Source of the DNA: Parietaria judaica
Lineage: Eukaryota > Streptophyta > Magnoliopsida > Rosales > Urticaceae
Direction of reading: 5' to 3'
DNA length: 64,000 nucleotides
Assembly: GCA_954871525.1 (NCBI GenBank)
Contig: OX940862.1
Span: 41,222,232 to 41,286,231, forward strand
Notes under the pieces: model-generated
The model's database searches: none
What the model was told of the DNA's origin: nothing
The model's input: the letters and a program-made list of their open reading frames with translations, nothing else
Part shown: positions 1 to 10,931 of the stretch, piece after piece
Layout of the letters: the number at the start of each line of letters is the position of its first letter
Numbering within the stretch: the first letter of the stretch is position 1
Program-made: the position numbers and the translations under genes

Positions 1-177
1 AGCTTCAAGACCCTATCCGTCCACCTTACCTCAAAATTATCCAAAATCCTGTCCAAATATGCAGATTTGTGGCAAAAGTCACAAACTTAATTAATCCTAT
101 CCGACACGAATTTTACATGATTTCATCGAGTAATTACTATAAAATTTACTTCGTATTTTTTATAGTAGGGGGCTAAC
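1..177 (+). mobile_element. 3' internal end of gypsy family A copy
   Basis: This non-coding stretch runs directly into the LTR that starts at 178. Its last bases are a purine-rich tract (AGTAGGGGGCTAAC, about 164-177), the expected plus-strand priming tract before a 3' LTR. The rest of this element lies to the left of the window. The family is assigned because the adjoining LTR matches the LTR at 37920-38773 in reverse orientation. Confidence 0.75.
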
Positions 178-898
178 TGTTGATGTACAAATTCGTCATT
201 ATTTAATATGACATAAAGTGCTAAGGTTGTGAATTAATTAAATTTACAAACCATGATAAAAGGCTTTAAAGAAATAAACTGGTATTCGGAAAAGCCCATT
301 TGAGAAGCCCAATGAAATTCTCGATCAGACCAAAACCAACGGATACAGGCTACTCGGCCCAATGAGTTTTAAGGCCCAATATCCATTCGACATCAGTCAA
401 GAAAGACAAGGGTAGAGTCGTCATATTCTCTACCCGGCATCCCATTTCAAATTCAAACGGATGACCAGGAGCACGGAGTCAAGCCTCCAACGGGCATAAT
501 TCAAACACGACGACGAGAACGAAGTCATGGGACACGTGTAGCAAGGTCGTCCATTCAACCCGGTCAGCACAGAGTGAAGACCCCTCGATTCCTGGAAGTC
601 CAACGGGAAGACTTGAAGCCTATAAATGCCAAGCTCAAGCTTAAATCAACACACACGCATACTTGCAACCTCGAGAGATACACTGAAGAGATTCTACCCG
701 GCATTCTTGTCCATTTGAGATCTTATTGTATTCTTTCTCCCCTTCTCTATTCATTTCCATTCTTAGACGTGATCTAGCTGCCTGTAGCTATCCGTCCATG
801 TTCATTGTCGCAATAAACTAACAGAGGAAGTAGTCAACTACCGCTTTGGGACGAACCTGTATAAAAAACACCTCGTCTCATTTATATTGTTTATATAC

Positions 899-950
<52 letters not shown>

Positions 951-1067
951 TGAGTGAATCGTGAGCTTACAACGCGAGAGATCGAATTCCACCAAATTGT
1001 TCCATTACAAAATATCATACGCTCACAAGTCACACTTGACTGATTGAGGTGGGAAACCACGTCAACA
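178..1067 (+). mobile_element. 3' LTR of gypsy family A
   Basis: This 890 bp LTR starts TGTTGATGTAC and ends CCACGTCAACA. It is the plus-orientation counterpart of the minus-strand LTR at 37920-38773. A promoter TATA box (TATAAAT, 621-627) and a polyadenylation signal (AATAAA, 812-817) have the spacing expected of an LTR. A long AT dinucleotide run near its 3' end makes it longer than the other copy. The five bases after it are GTACA. The matching duplication would lie outside the window. Confidence 0.88.
900..948. repeat. (TA)n microsatellite in LTR
   Basis: About 24 uninterrupted TA units lie inside the family A LTR. The corresponding position of the minus-strand LTR (about 38040-38055) holds only a few units, so the run expanded after the copies separated. 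Confidence 0.95.
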
Positions 1068-1139
1068 GTACATTCCCCCCATCCCACGCTTCCAATGAAC
1101 GTTAAAAGTGTCGAAGACACGAGGAATATGTTATAGCAC

Positions 1140-1755
1140 TGTTAAGGTCAGATTTTGTCAAATCATCCCTCAACACTACTGATGTCGTTTTAAGAGCAAA
1201 CGAAAAAGAATAGAGGCAGGGATCACTTAAATATTCTAGGCCCATCAAAAGATAGAGCAACTTAAAGCCCAACAACGATGAAGCCCACGAGCAGATCGGG
1301 AAAACCCAATCGAATTAAAAGAGGAAGTCATTCGAGATCGCGAGAAAAGAGGAAAGGTGGCTCATTCAGTTGAGGATTTCGTGGGATATCCAACGCAAAT
1401 AAGGAAGGTCGGCAACGATCATAGCAAGAAAGAAGGAAACCCTAGCACAATTCGTGGGAACAATCTAGAAACCGTATAAGCCTATAAATATGCATATAAA
1501 CTCAGTGTAAATTCATTCAGTATCATTATATCGTGAGTTTGAGAGAATAATTCTTGAGTTCTCGAGTTTGCTTATTCATAGTTTTCTCGATTTCCCAAGG
1601 ATTAGAGTGTGTAATCTTCGATTGTCCAAGCTAATAAACGGAAGAAATCGGGTCCTCTCAGAATCATAATAAATCAAGGATATTCGTGTTCATAATTATT
1701 TGTGTTCTTTTCGACTATTCTTGTGACTGTAAGGCGTCGCAAAACGCCCTCTACA
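1140..1755 (+). mobile_element. 5' LTR of Tat gypsy element
   Basis: The LTR starts TGTTAAGGTC and ends CCCTCTACA. It has a TATA box (TATAAATA, 1483-1490) and AATAAA (1633-1638), so transcription should start near 1515 and the R region end after about 1655. The 3' LTR at 12250-12865 is the same length. A solo copy of the same LTR lies at 62332-63022. Confidence 0.95.
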
Positions 1756-1777
1756 GTTTGGCGCCCACCGAGGGGAC
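1756..1777 (+). other. Primer binding site
   Basis: Right after the 5' LTR comes GTTTGGCGCCCACCGAGGGG, whose TGGCGCC core has the form of a tRNA 3'-end complement. The Athila/Tat groups typically use TGGCGCC-type primer sites rather than the initiator-Met site. I did not identify the exact tRNA. Confidence 0.8.
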
Positions 1778-1825
1778 TTTGTTTCTTTCTATCGCACAGC
1801 CAGGAAATCGGAGAGAAGAAGGAGA

Positions 1826-3553
1826 ATGTCAGGCGAGGAAGCTAGCTCTGTCCAGGATCAGGCCATGCAGAGGATGCAACAACAGCTGGCCGAAGCCATA
1901 GCAAGGATGACGGAAGCCACGAACAAAGCCGAGGAATCCGCCAGGAGGGCGGATGATTCCGCCCGAAGGCTGGAAGAGAAGGCCGTGGAGAACAGACGCC
2001 TCGCGAGCCTCTTAGAGCGCGCGGAGAGACGGCACCCGGCGAATCAGCTAGCAGAGTCAGCTGCACGAGGAGCCGGAGCAAGCGCCAGCGGAGGCGCAGT
2101 GACGACGGACACGCCGGCGGACATGTCAACCCCTTTGCTCATCATAAACCTTTTCCACACATCAGAAATCTTTTCCACACATGTCAACCCCGCCTCCGGC
2201 CACAGTGAACCCACCGGAGAGCACGCCAGGGTCCACGCCGGATAACTCGACGGTAGACGTGGCGACAAGGGTGGCCGAAGAGGTGGCCAAGGCGATGGCG
2301 GTGATGTCATCGAAGATGGATGCAAAACTTGGGCAAGTCGCATCTCAAGTGCATCAGGCGACGAGCTCAGCACCAGAGATCGACAGAATGGTGATAGTGG
2401 CCATGATCACCCTGTTCATGACGAGGATTCGGGGGATAGAGCTGGAGGAGCTGCCGAAGATCAAGCTCACACCGTACAAGGGGGAGATGGAACCCGACAC
2501 CCACGTGAAGTCATTCCGAATTGCGACAGATCACATCGGGGGCGAAGAGACCCAGAAAGAGGCCGTCCTCTGCCGGCTCTTCATCCGAGTCTGCAAGGTC
2601 GAGGCAGTCATTGGTTCGCGAAGCTAGGACCTGGCTCTATGAACGAATCCGAGGAGCTGGTCGCCCTCTTCTTGAAGCACTTCTCCATCTACGTTCAGAC
2701 AGAGTTGACAGTGTCGAACCTCTTCGACGTCAAGCAAGGGAAAAACGAGTCTCTCCGGCAATACGTGGAGAAGTTCAAGAACGTCATGTTTCGGATCTCG
2801 AAGATAGATGACGTCGTCTCGGTACAGGCAATGAAGCACGGGCTATACTATCAGTCCCCGTTCAACGACGAGATGTGCATCTCATTGCCGCACTCGATAG
2901 AGGATGCCCTCCACAAAGCAACGATCTACATGGATATGGAGGAGAACAAAGTGATCAGGAAAAGGCTGGAAGAAGAAGCCGAGGGTAGGACAAAGCCCGA
3001 AAGGAAGGAAAGCAGGGAAGGACGAGAACGGTCGTCATCCAGAACAAGGAGAGAAGGAGAACGGAGAGACCGAAGGGGCCGAGAAGGTCCCGACGAGCGA
3101 AGAGCTTCGAAGATCCCGAGGCACGTAGTCTACCAAGTAGACGAACGGAGGGAGGCCACCGACAACCAAGGGAGCCATCAGTCGGGAGGTCATCAGCAGG
3201 GACAACCTCAGCCGGGAAACTTCCCCGATAACCAAAATGGCTTCTCAGGGGGCCGAGGAGGTTATTCCTGAGGTCGAGGAGGTTTCTCCAACAATCAGGG
3301 ATGGTTTTCCGGCGGCCGAGGAGGGTACGAGAGGAAGACGTGGCCAAAGGACATGAGCAAGTACTGCTCATTCCACGAGTACCACGGCCATGCGACCGAT
3401 GAGTGCGCAGCCCTAAAAAGGGTGATCCAGAGGAAGATCGAGCAGGGTGAATTTAAGAATGTCTCCCAGAAGCCGTCCCAGCCATGGAACAACAACAACC
3501 GGTCATGGCCGAGCCGACAGGAGACGCCTGCTCAGCGCGCAGGAGGCAACTAG
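1826..3553 (+). pseudogene. gag: gag of Tat gypsy element, frameshifted
   Basis: Encodes the capsid/nucleocapsid polyprotein that packages element RNA in the cytoplasm. It starts at ATG 1826 with a coiled-coil-like Ala/Glu/Arg N-terminus. The retrotransposon gag core with the FLKHFS and LRQYVEKF motifs lies around 2639-2900. An Arg/Glu-rich and then Gly/Arg-rich segment follows, and a zinc-finger-like C-x2-H-x4-GH-x4-C knuckle lies near 3364-3405. Lesions: a 58 bp insertion (about 2133-2190) shifts the frame, and a 2 bp insertion near 2582 shifts it back. In-frame stops lie at 3269-3271 (TGA) and 3551-3553 (TAG). Gag and pol otherwise share one frame, as expected of a single Gag-Pol polyprotein. 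Confidence 0.85.
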
Positions 3554-3592
3554 GAGGCGCCGAAGAGGAGCCTCACGATCGAAGAAGCCTCG

Positions 3593-4216
3593 ATGGAGCG
3601 CGCAAATGACGGAAGACAGGTGGCAAGGCCCAGAATCGATATGATCATGGGTGGATCTCGCTTCTGCGAAGATTCCATCAACAGCATCAAAGCCTACCAG
3701 CGTAGAGGAAAGGAGCCCGTCCGGGAAGATGTGAGGATAACCGGTCCGAGGACGACGATAGAATTCGTCAATGATGAGGTGTGCGCCGACGAGCACGACG
3801 ACGCTATAGTCTTGGAGCTCAATATAGGAGGATGCGACGTCGCCCGCGTCCTCGTGGACAATGGAAGCTCGGTCGACCTTATCACGTACGACTGCCTGTC
3901 ACGGATGAAGATCGACAGCCTCGTCATTGGAGGTTGCCCACGTAAGGTGTCCGATTTCAACGGAGATTTAGCCCTCTCGATGGGAACGGTGAACTTCACC
4001 GTCTACGCCGGAACCGTCCATCGAATGACAGAGTTCATGGTGCTGGACGAACGATCGCACTTCAATGTGATCCTGGGGATACCCTGGATCCACTCAATGA
4101 GGGCGGTCCCATCCACGTACCACCGCTGCATCAAATTCCCGGGGCGAGAAGAGGGGACCATCGATGAAGTCCGGGGAAGCAACGAGGCCTACCGCATCTG
4201 CTACATGATGCACTAA
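3593..4216 (+). pseudogene. pol: Aspartic protease region of gypsy pol
   Basis: This segment is the retropepsin domain that processes the Gag-Pol polyprotein. The active-site motif is VLVDNGSSVDLI, where the Tat-type DNG replaces the usual DTG or DSG. It is followed by the ILGIPWIHSM flap and C-terminal motif and by VPSTYHRCIKFP. The minus-strand family A copy has the matching motifs IDNGSSVD and ILGRPWLH. It lies in the same frame as the end of gag, separated from it only by the TAG at 3551. A TAA at 4214-4216 and two further in-frame TAGs (4283-4285 and 4445-4447) cut it off from RT. Confidence 0.85.
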
Positions 4217-5907
4217 AGGGCGATGAGCGCGCCTAAAGGAGTCGAGGAGGCCGAAGGCAGCGGCAGAAAGCCAGCCGGCCAATAGCAGTTAGCTAAGGCC
4301 GCTCCGCCCCCACCAGCGGCAGCCAGGAGGAAGCGGCAGAAGGGAAAGGGTGGAGTCCTTGGTATCCCTAAGATCCTCAGCGTAGAAGACATAGAGGACC
4401 ACGCCGCCGAAGAGAGACTGGGAGGGCCGCAACTCGAAGAGGTGTAGCAAGTCTGCATCGACGACTCCGATACAACTCGGACCGTCGGTATAGGCGCCGG
4501 ACTTGAACCAGAGACCAGGGCCCAGCTGATCGAGTTTCTGAAGAGGAATCGAGAAAGCTTCGCTTGGTCCCACAAAGATATGCCAGGAATTGACCCGACG
4601 GTGGTTACCTACCGGCCTAACAAAGATCCCGGGCATAAGCCGGTCATACAGAAACGGAGGAAGATGGCCTCCGACCGAAACAAGATCATCAATGACGAAG
4701 TGGACAAGTTGCTCGCAATGGGAACCATCCGGGAGGTGAAATACCCCCAATGGTTAGCCAACACCATCGTGGTGAAGAAGAAGAATGGCAAGTGGAGGGT
4801 GTGCGTCGACTTCACCGATCTCAACAAAGCGTGTCCGAAGGACAGCTTCTCGATGCCGCATATCATTCGACTCGTCGAGGCCACTTACGGATATGAACTC
4901 TTGAGTTTCATGGACGCCTACTCAGGCTACCATCAGATTAGGATGCATCTAGATGACGAGGAGAAGACAGCCTTCATCAGCGAAAGAGGGACCTATTGCT
5001 ACAAGGTTATGCCTTTCGGCTTGAAGAACGCAGGGGCGACGTACCAAAGGCTTATGACGAAGATGTTCCACGAGCAGATCGGGAAGAACGTGAAGGTATA
5101 CATCCACGACATGGTTTTCAAATCCCTGAAGGCAGCAATGCACGTAGATCACTTGGAGGAGTGTTTCGGCGTCCTCAACAAGCATCACATGAAACTAAAC
5201 CCCACGAAGTGCACTTTGGGCGTCTCGTCCGGGAAATACCTATGTCAGATGGTCACTCGGCGAGGAATCGAAGCCAATCCCGAGCAAGTCAAAGCCATTC
5301 AAAGCATGCCGTCCCCCCGAAATCGATGAGAAGTCCAAAAGCTGGTGGGGAGGATCAACGCGTTGAGACGTTTCATCTCACGACAGGCGGATTGAGAAAG
5401 AACAAGAAGTTCGAGTGGAACGACAAGTGCGAAGAAGCCTTTCAAGCACTAAAGGTTTATCTCTCATCGCCCCCCGTAATGACAAAGTCAGAGCCCGGAG
5501 AGCCGCTTTACCTATACATCACCGTGTCCGACCAAGCGATAAGCCAGGTGCTCGTGCGGGAAGAAAAAGGAGAACAGAAGCCAGTCTCCTACATCAGCAT
5601 GAAGCTCCTCGACGGTGAAACGAGATACCCTACAATCGTGAGGCTGGCGCTGGCCGTTTACGACGCATCGGAGAGGCTGCGTTTCCACTTCTAGGCCCAC
5701 ACTATCATCGTTATGACAGATAGGCCGATACTCTCCATCATTCAGAGCCCGAATCATTCCGGCAGGATCACAAAGTGGAACAGAAAGCTGGGAGCGTACG
5801 ACATCAAATATCAGCTGCAGACGAGCCTGAAGTCACAAGTGTTAGCCGACTTTCTCATCGAGTTACCAAAAGAGCCTGTGGAATTGAGCGATGAGGCCGG
5901 CACTTAG
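4217..5907 (+). pseudogene. pol: Reverse transcriptase and RNase H of gypsy pol
   Basis: Copies element RNA into cDNA. The linker contains ESFAWSHKDMPGID. The RT fingers and palm then show IREVKYPQWLANTIVVKKKN, RVCVDFTDLNKACPKD and FMDAYSGYHQIRMH. The catalytic box reads YIHD instead of YIDD (codons near 5098-5109), so one essential aspartate is lost. The domain is open from 4580 to a TGA at 5327-5329. A deletion of roughly 20 bp near 5390 then shifts the frame. RNase H follows (FEWNDKCEEAFQALK, TRYPTIVRLALAV), with a TAG at 5692-5694 and another at 5905-5907. Confidence 0.88.
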
Positions 5908-6588
5908 AGGCTCTGCGTCGACGGATCGTCAACCTCGACGGGATCAGGAATCGGGATTCGGCTCATCTCTCCGATGGGAGAAGTAATAGAGAAAGCTTGC
6001 TGCCGTGCATACCGTTCCACTAACAACAAAGCAGAGTACGAGGCTATCATCGTCGGAATGCAGTCTGCCATAGCCATCAGGGTCAAGAACTTGAACGCTT
6101 TTTCGGACTCTCAGCTAGTCGTGAAACAGGTCAACGGAGAGTACGAGACGAACGATGAGAGGATGGAGGCTTACACCGGGGTTGTCAAGTCCCTCGAGAA
6201 GAAGTTCGATTTCTTCACCTTGACGCAGGTGTCCAGAGGAGATAACAATCACGCCGATGCTCTGGCAAGTTTGGGGTCAACCACCCAAGTGGGCGAGCTT
6301 CGATCGATCACGGTGGAGACGGTGCACAAACCCAGCATCAAAAAAGGAGAAGGCCTCGGCAAGAAGACGCTGAAAACGATCGATGAGGGGCTAACCGGTG
6401 AAGAAGACAACGCTTGTGGCAGCAGCGAAGCTTTAGAGGCCGGCGAAGAAAGCATCCAAAATATAGAAGAAGAAGAAGAGGAGGACGAAGATGAGGAGCA
6501 AGGAGTGGTGGAGGACACCGGAGCGGAAGATTGGAGAACCCCCATCCGGACGTACTTGCTCGAAGGGAGGCTACCTGAAGACCGGTAA
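5908..6588 (+). pseudogene. pol: Second (archaeal-type) RNase H of gypsy pol
   Basis: This is the additional RNase H that marks the Tat lineage. The four acidic residues sit in RLCVDGSS, NNKAEYEA, AFSDSQLVV and NHADALASL. An acidic linker with a run of Glu and Asp (about 6465-6510) follows before integrase, a low-complexity expansion in this copy. A TAA at 6586-6588 interrupts the frame. The reading frame matches RNase H before it and the integrase zinc finger after it. Confidence 0.83.
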
Positions 6589-7761
6589 GAAGCGAGAAAG
6601 ATAAAGATAAAGAGCTCCCGATACACCATCCTGGACCAGAAACTCTATTTTAAGAGCCTCGTAGGCCCCTACCTACTCTATCTTGGAAAGGAGGAAGCGG
6701 ACTACGTCATGCAGGAGATCCACAGCGGGGAATGCGGAAACCACTCTGGCGGACGCAACCTGCTAAGGAAAGCCAAGCTGCAGGGATTCTTTTGGGAAAC
6801 CATGCGCGCGGACTGCATCAACCACGTCAGGAGATGCGAGAAATGCCAACGACATGCCCCAGCAATCATATGCTCGCAGAAGAGTTATCGGTGGTGTCCG
6901 TACCATATCCTTTCATGAAGTGGTCTATGGACATCGTCGGTCCCATGCCGATCGGAGCGAGGCAAAAGAGGTTCACGCTGGTCGTCACAGACCTCTTCAC
7001 GAAGTGGACCGAGGCTGAGTCCTTCGCCAACATTAAGGACTCTGACGTCGAGAGTTATGTTTGGAAGAACATAATCACTCGCTTCGGACTCCCTAGGGAG
7101 ATCATCGCGGACAACGGTTCTCAGTTCATCTCGAAGAAGTTCAGGGATTTCTGCGCACGTTGGACGATAAAGCTGAACATGTCAACACCAAGATATCCCC
7201 AGGGGAACGGGAATGCCGAAGCGGTCAATCGAACAATCACCGACAACATCAAGAAGCGACTCAACAAGAAGAAAGGCTTATGGGCGGATGAGCACCCAGG
7301 AGTACTGTGGGCGTATCGGACAACACCTCATTCAGCCACCGGTGAAAATCGCTTCGCTCTGGCATTCGGGATGGAAGCAATGATCCCGGCGGAGGTGGGA
7401 GTTCCCAGTTTCCGACGATCTTGGGCACCGAGCAACGAAGAGGCTAACAACCAGGACCTGCTTCATCAACTCGACCACGTCGATGAAAGGCGGGAGCGGG
7501 CCAGAATTCACATCGCCAACTATCAGAACACCATCGCACGTTTTTACAATAAAAGGGTGCGCCCGAGAAGGTTCCGAGTCGGCGAGTTGGTCCTCCAAAA
7601 GGTTTTCCAAAACACAGCCGAGCTGAACGCAGGAAAGCTGGAAAGGTCCGTACACAGTTACCGACATCGTCAAGCCTGGAGTATACGAGCTCAAGAACAC
7701 CGATGGGGTCAAATTAATAAGAAGATGGAACGTCAAGCACTTGAAGAAGTTTTATCAATAA
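6589..7761 (+). pseudogene. pol: Integrase of gypsy pol
   Basis: Inserts the cDNA into the genome. The HHCC zinc-binding domain lies near 6709-6860 (IHSGECGNH, RRCEKCQRH). A frameshift near 6870 follows. The catalytic core is intact from about 6880: Asp in MDIVGP (6930), Asp in ADNGSQF (7110) and Glu in GNAEAVNR (7218), which gives the D-x35-E spacing. The C-terminal domain is interrupted by a small deletion near 7640. After it the correct frame runs through RRWNVKHLKKFYQ to the TAA at 7759-7761. There is no chromodomain, which agrees with Tat rather than a chromovirus. Confidence 0.87.
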
Positions 7762-8039
7762 GCATCATCAGTGTTTTCCCGCTTCGCCCCATCCCTTTTC
7801 GATATCCTTTTTCGATTTCTAATTTTAGGATTGCTTTTCTTTTAAGTTTATTGAAAAAAGGGAATCCCGGCCCTACTTGTTCGGGATCTACATGCTTGGC
7901 TCCGGCCTTATCAATACAATATGGAGTACTCTTACCTCGCGAGCCGCACCCATTGGGGGACTCGAAGAGTTTAACGAGGCTCGTCTTTTAAGACAAAAGA
8001 ATATTCGTTTGTTTTTAGACTTCGACATATCACCAACAT

Positions 8040-8416
8040 ACAAAAAAAAACTACTACGGCAAAAGGGCCAAGATACAACAACTACTACGGAAAAAGGGCC
8101 AACATACAAAAGAAAATCAAAGGAAAAAATCCCAAAGACAATCGCGACAGAGGCGGGTGCATACCGACAAGCTCATCGCCGCAAAATCAAAGGCGAACAT
8201 GCCAAGTACATCATCGCGACAAAGCCCGGTGCATACCGACAAGCTCATCGCCGCAAAATCAAAGGCAAAAAATGCCAAATACAATCGCGACACAGCCCGG
8301 TGCATACCGACAAGCTCATCGACGCAAAATCAAAAAAGGCGAACATGCCAAGTACGTCATCGCGACAGAGCCCGGTGTATACCGATAAGCTCATCGCCGC
8401 ACTCCAAAGTTCATCG
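8040..8416 (+). repeat. Tandem repeats after pol in gypsy element
   Basis: A unit of about 72 bp containing ACCGACAAGCTCATCG recurs with copies beginning at 8159, 8231, 8302 and 8377, spaced 72, 71 and 75 bp. Just upstream (8051-8110) is a shorter duplication of about 32 bp containing ACTACTACGG and AAAAGGGCCAA. Tandem arrays between pol and the 3' LTR are common in Tat elements. The ORFs across it arise from the repeats and look non-coding. Confidence 0.85.
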
Positions 8417-8618
8417 CCATGACGAGTATGAGATTTAAAAAAAAATTAAAAAAGGGGAATATACATATCCCCATACTTCGTCACCAACACATCACATCTA
8501 GAAAATCACAAGCTTTATTGATAAATTTCTTTATAGTTCGATACATTGCAGCCAGAAGATAATTTACAAAAGACAGAGGAAGGTCAATCGTCCCGAATAA
8601 CTTTGTCGGTGATCTGCT

Positions 8619-8897
8619 CTATGCGAACTCCGTGCTCTCAGCCAGGACATCCATAAGAAGCTTTTCCACCGCGGCATAATGCTTTGGGTCTCGCCTCATG
8701 AACTCGAGCAGAACGCCCGAAGAAGCTGGGAGAGCCTCATCTTCCGGGTCCTCGGAGAGCGTGGCGACGGTACGCCCTATCAAGTCTTTCGAGAACTCCT
8801 CGAGGATGGCAGAATGCTCATCGCTCTCATCAAAAAATGAGGCTAACACATCCTCGGGGTACCTCAACGGACAAGAATCGTGACGAGTTTCATCGAC
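8619..8897 (-). pseudogene. Probable last exon of antisense gypsy gene
   Basis: An open segment on the minus strand begins after a good acceptor (TTCCTTCTCGCAG, AG at 8898-8899). It encodes an acidic C-terminus (VDETRHDSCPLRYPEDV to AESTEFA) ending in a stop at 8619-8621. Between it and the ORF at 9082-10053 lies a T-rich stretch that looks like an intron. I found only a weak donor (GAT|GTCCCT near 9089). It probably forms the end of the antisense protein that starts at 11684 (inference). Confidence 0.45.
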
Positions 8898-9081
8898 CTG
8901 CGAGAAGGAATCTGAGAATGGCCGAAGAGTAATGAAAGAAAGAACGCCAAAGGAATGACATGGCAACGACAAGGTAAAAGGGAAAAGGTCTGATATATTA
9001 TTAATAATATTTCCGGGGTAATTACAAGTCAAAAAAGATAATAAGTAAATAAATAAAATATAAAGAAAAAGAGGGGAGGGT

Positions 9082-10053
9082 CTAAGGGACATCGTCTCCC
9101 CGTAGCGCTTCGCCCGAAGAAGAGACGACCCTGTCATTCGTCCCATTTGCGTCGAGGCCGTCGGATGCCGAAAAAGTATCCCCACCGACGAAGCGAGACG
9201 CCCAGTCAGCATCGAGAGGTGGAGGGTTGCAAGGAGAAAGCAGAGGAGAAGCAGGGTCAAGGGCGCATTTCTCATCCAGCTCCCTGGCCTTGACCTCACA
9301 CTCTTCCTCTATCACTTTGTACTTCGGGAGACAATGCAGGAGACTCCCTATGGCTAGCGAGGGCGGAAGTTTCTCGAGAAGGCGAACATTGGCCCCGTAC
9401 GCGGCAGCACGACGATGAACATTGGTAGACTCCTCCAACGCCGCGTATCTCTCCGAGGCGCGCTTTGCCTTGCTTTGGGCCCTTTCGAAGAGACGTAGGC
9501 GTGCTTCGCGCTCGGAGGACGCCTCCACCTGCGAGACCTCGAGATCCTTAGCGAGACGCTTCATGCTTGAGGACACTCGAGAAGCGAGCCGGTTTTCCTG
9601 TTCGACCGGCGTGCCCACCGCCTCGCTGATTTTGGCTAGCCTCCATTTCTTCACTTCGAGATGCTTGGAGTAGCTTTGCACTATCATGGAATGGCGTTTC
9701 TTCTCCTCGGCAAGCTCGTTCTTATGCTCCTCGGCCTCCCTTTCCGCTTTGGCCTTGTACTCGGCAAACTCCTCTTCTTGAGCTAGGCGAAGCGAAACCT
9801 CTCTCTCCAGCGCCCTCGCAGCATCCAGGTCGTTGGAGGACCGCTCGGCCGCCTCAGGATATTTGCGCTCCCCAAGGATAGAGAGCTCGAGACACGACTC
9901 GGCCTCGTCCAGCTTCGATTGGAATTGACTGACCTCATAGTTGGCCTCGAGTGCATTGTCAGTTTCGCCAAGAATGATGGAGTTGAAGCGCGCGAAGGCT
10001 TTGAAGAACATGGCGACGGCTTGAGCGTAACCATCAACATCGCTCAGGCACAT
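9082..10053 (-). pseudogene. Coiled-coil part of antisense gypsy ORF
   Basis: This 323-codon minus-strand reading frame is rich in Glu, Lys, Ala and Arg with heptad-like spacing over about residues 45-215 (LEREVSLRLAQEEEFAEYK, EHKNELAEEKKRHSMIV). That indicates a long coiled coil. It is the C-terminal half of the antisense protein whose N-terminal domain lies at 10932-11684. Its first Met is internal, because the linker between the halves (10054-10931) is split by frameshifts. The function of these antisense proteins is not established. Confidence 0.65.
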
Positions 10054-10931
10054 GCCAGTCTGGAGCTTGGAGGGATCGAGCCAAAACAGATCCCGAAGAA
10101 CCCAGACGGAATATCTCTCCCACTCCTCAGGCGAGGAGTTCGGGGTAGGAACGACCGGAAAACGCTCCAGAGCGAGACGAGCGAAGGCTCCTGCCCCTAA
10201 ATCAGGTAAAGGAGACGATGCCGGAAGAGGAAGAGCCCCCTAAGAAACAGCGGAGATGCGGAGGGGAGGGACGTAGGCTCTCCCGTGAAGATGGAGAGGG
10301 ACGTAGGTCTCCACCGGTCATTTCAATGGCTTGATCGGCCTCGACCGGGGGAGTTGGAACAAGAAGAGTCGGGGTGGCCTCGCCAGTGATAGCGGCCCCG
10401 TCATGCGAAGCGACGGTGAAAACCTCCGAAGTCGGAGAGGCCGCCTCGGTCTCCTTAGGCAAATTGGAAACCTTGGTTCTCTTCGGAGGAGGGGCATCGC
10501 GTCTCTTTGGACGCCTACCTCTTCGAAGATGCCTTGTCACGAGGAGATTCCCGCGAAGAAGTGTGAGCCTCTGACTCACCAAGATCTCCTGAAGGACGAG
10601 AAGCCTCGCGAGGGCGAAATACCCCCGAAGACCGCTGGTCCTCCGACGAGCGAGAAGCGGTTGGCGTCCTGCTTATGCTTCGTTCATCGCTCCGAGATAC
10701 CCTTCTCGAGCGGAGGTCTATCGTTTGAGATAAACCTACCAGCCCCACTCTGAGGCACGAGACCAAGATGGCCTGCCTTCGACAGATCCCTCTGTGGCTC
10801 GGAACGCCCCCTTCCTTGTCCTAGATCTTGGCCTTGACGTTGTCAGGAGTCCGTTGATCCGCGAGCAGTCGATTGATACCTTTTCTTCGGCTTAGGAGCT
10901 CTTCGGACGATAGGGGACGAAGAGCCGTCTT
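10054..10931 (-). pseudogene. Broken Ser/Arg/Pro-rich linker of antisense ORF
   Basis: Minus-strand reading continues in overlapping short frames (10515-10766, 10202-10582) made of Ser, Arg, Pro and Lys-rich sequence typical of a disordered linker. At least two frameshifts separate it from the domains on either side. No catalytic motif is visible. Confidence 0.4.

Noticed and set aside
878..1120. 80-codon minus-strand ORF with poly Tyr-Ile tail
   Set aside because: It is produced by the TA microsatellite and LTR end; non-coding.
8157..8438. ORFs across the 72 bp tandem repeats
   Set aside because: Open in several frames because the unit lacks stops; periodic peptides without family match.
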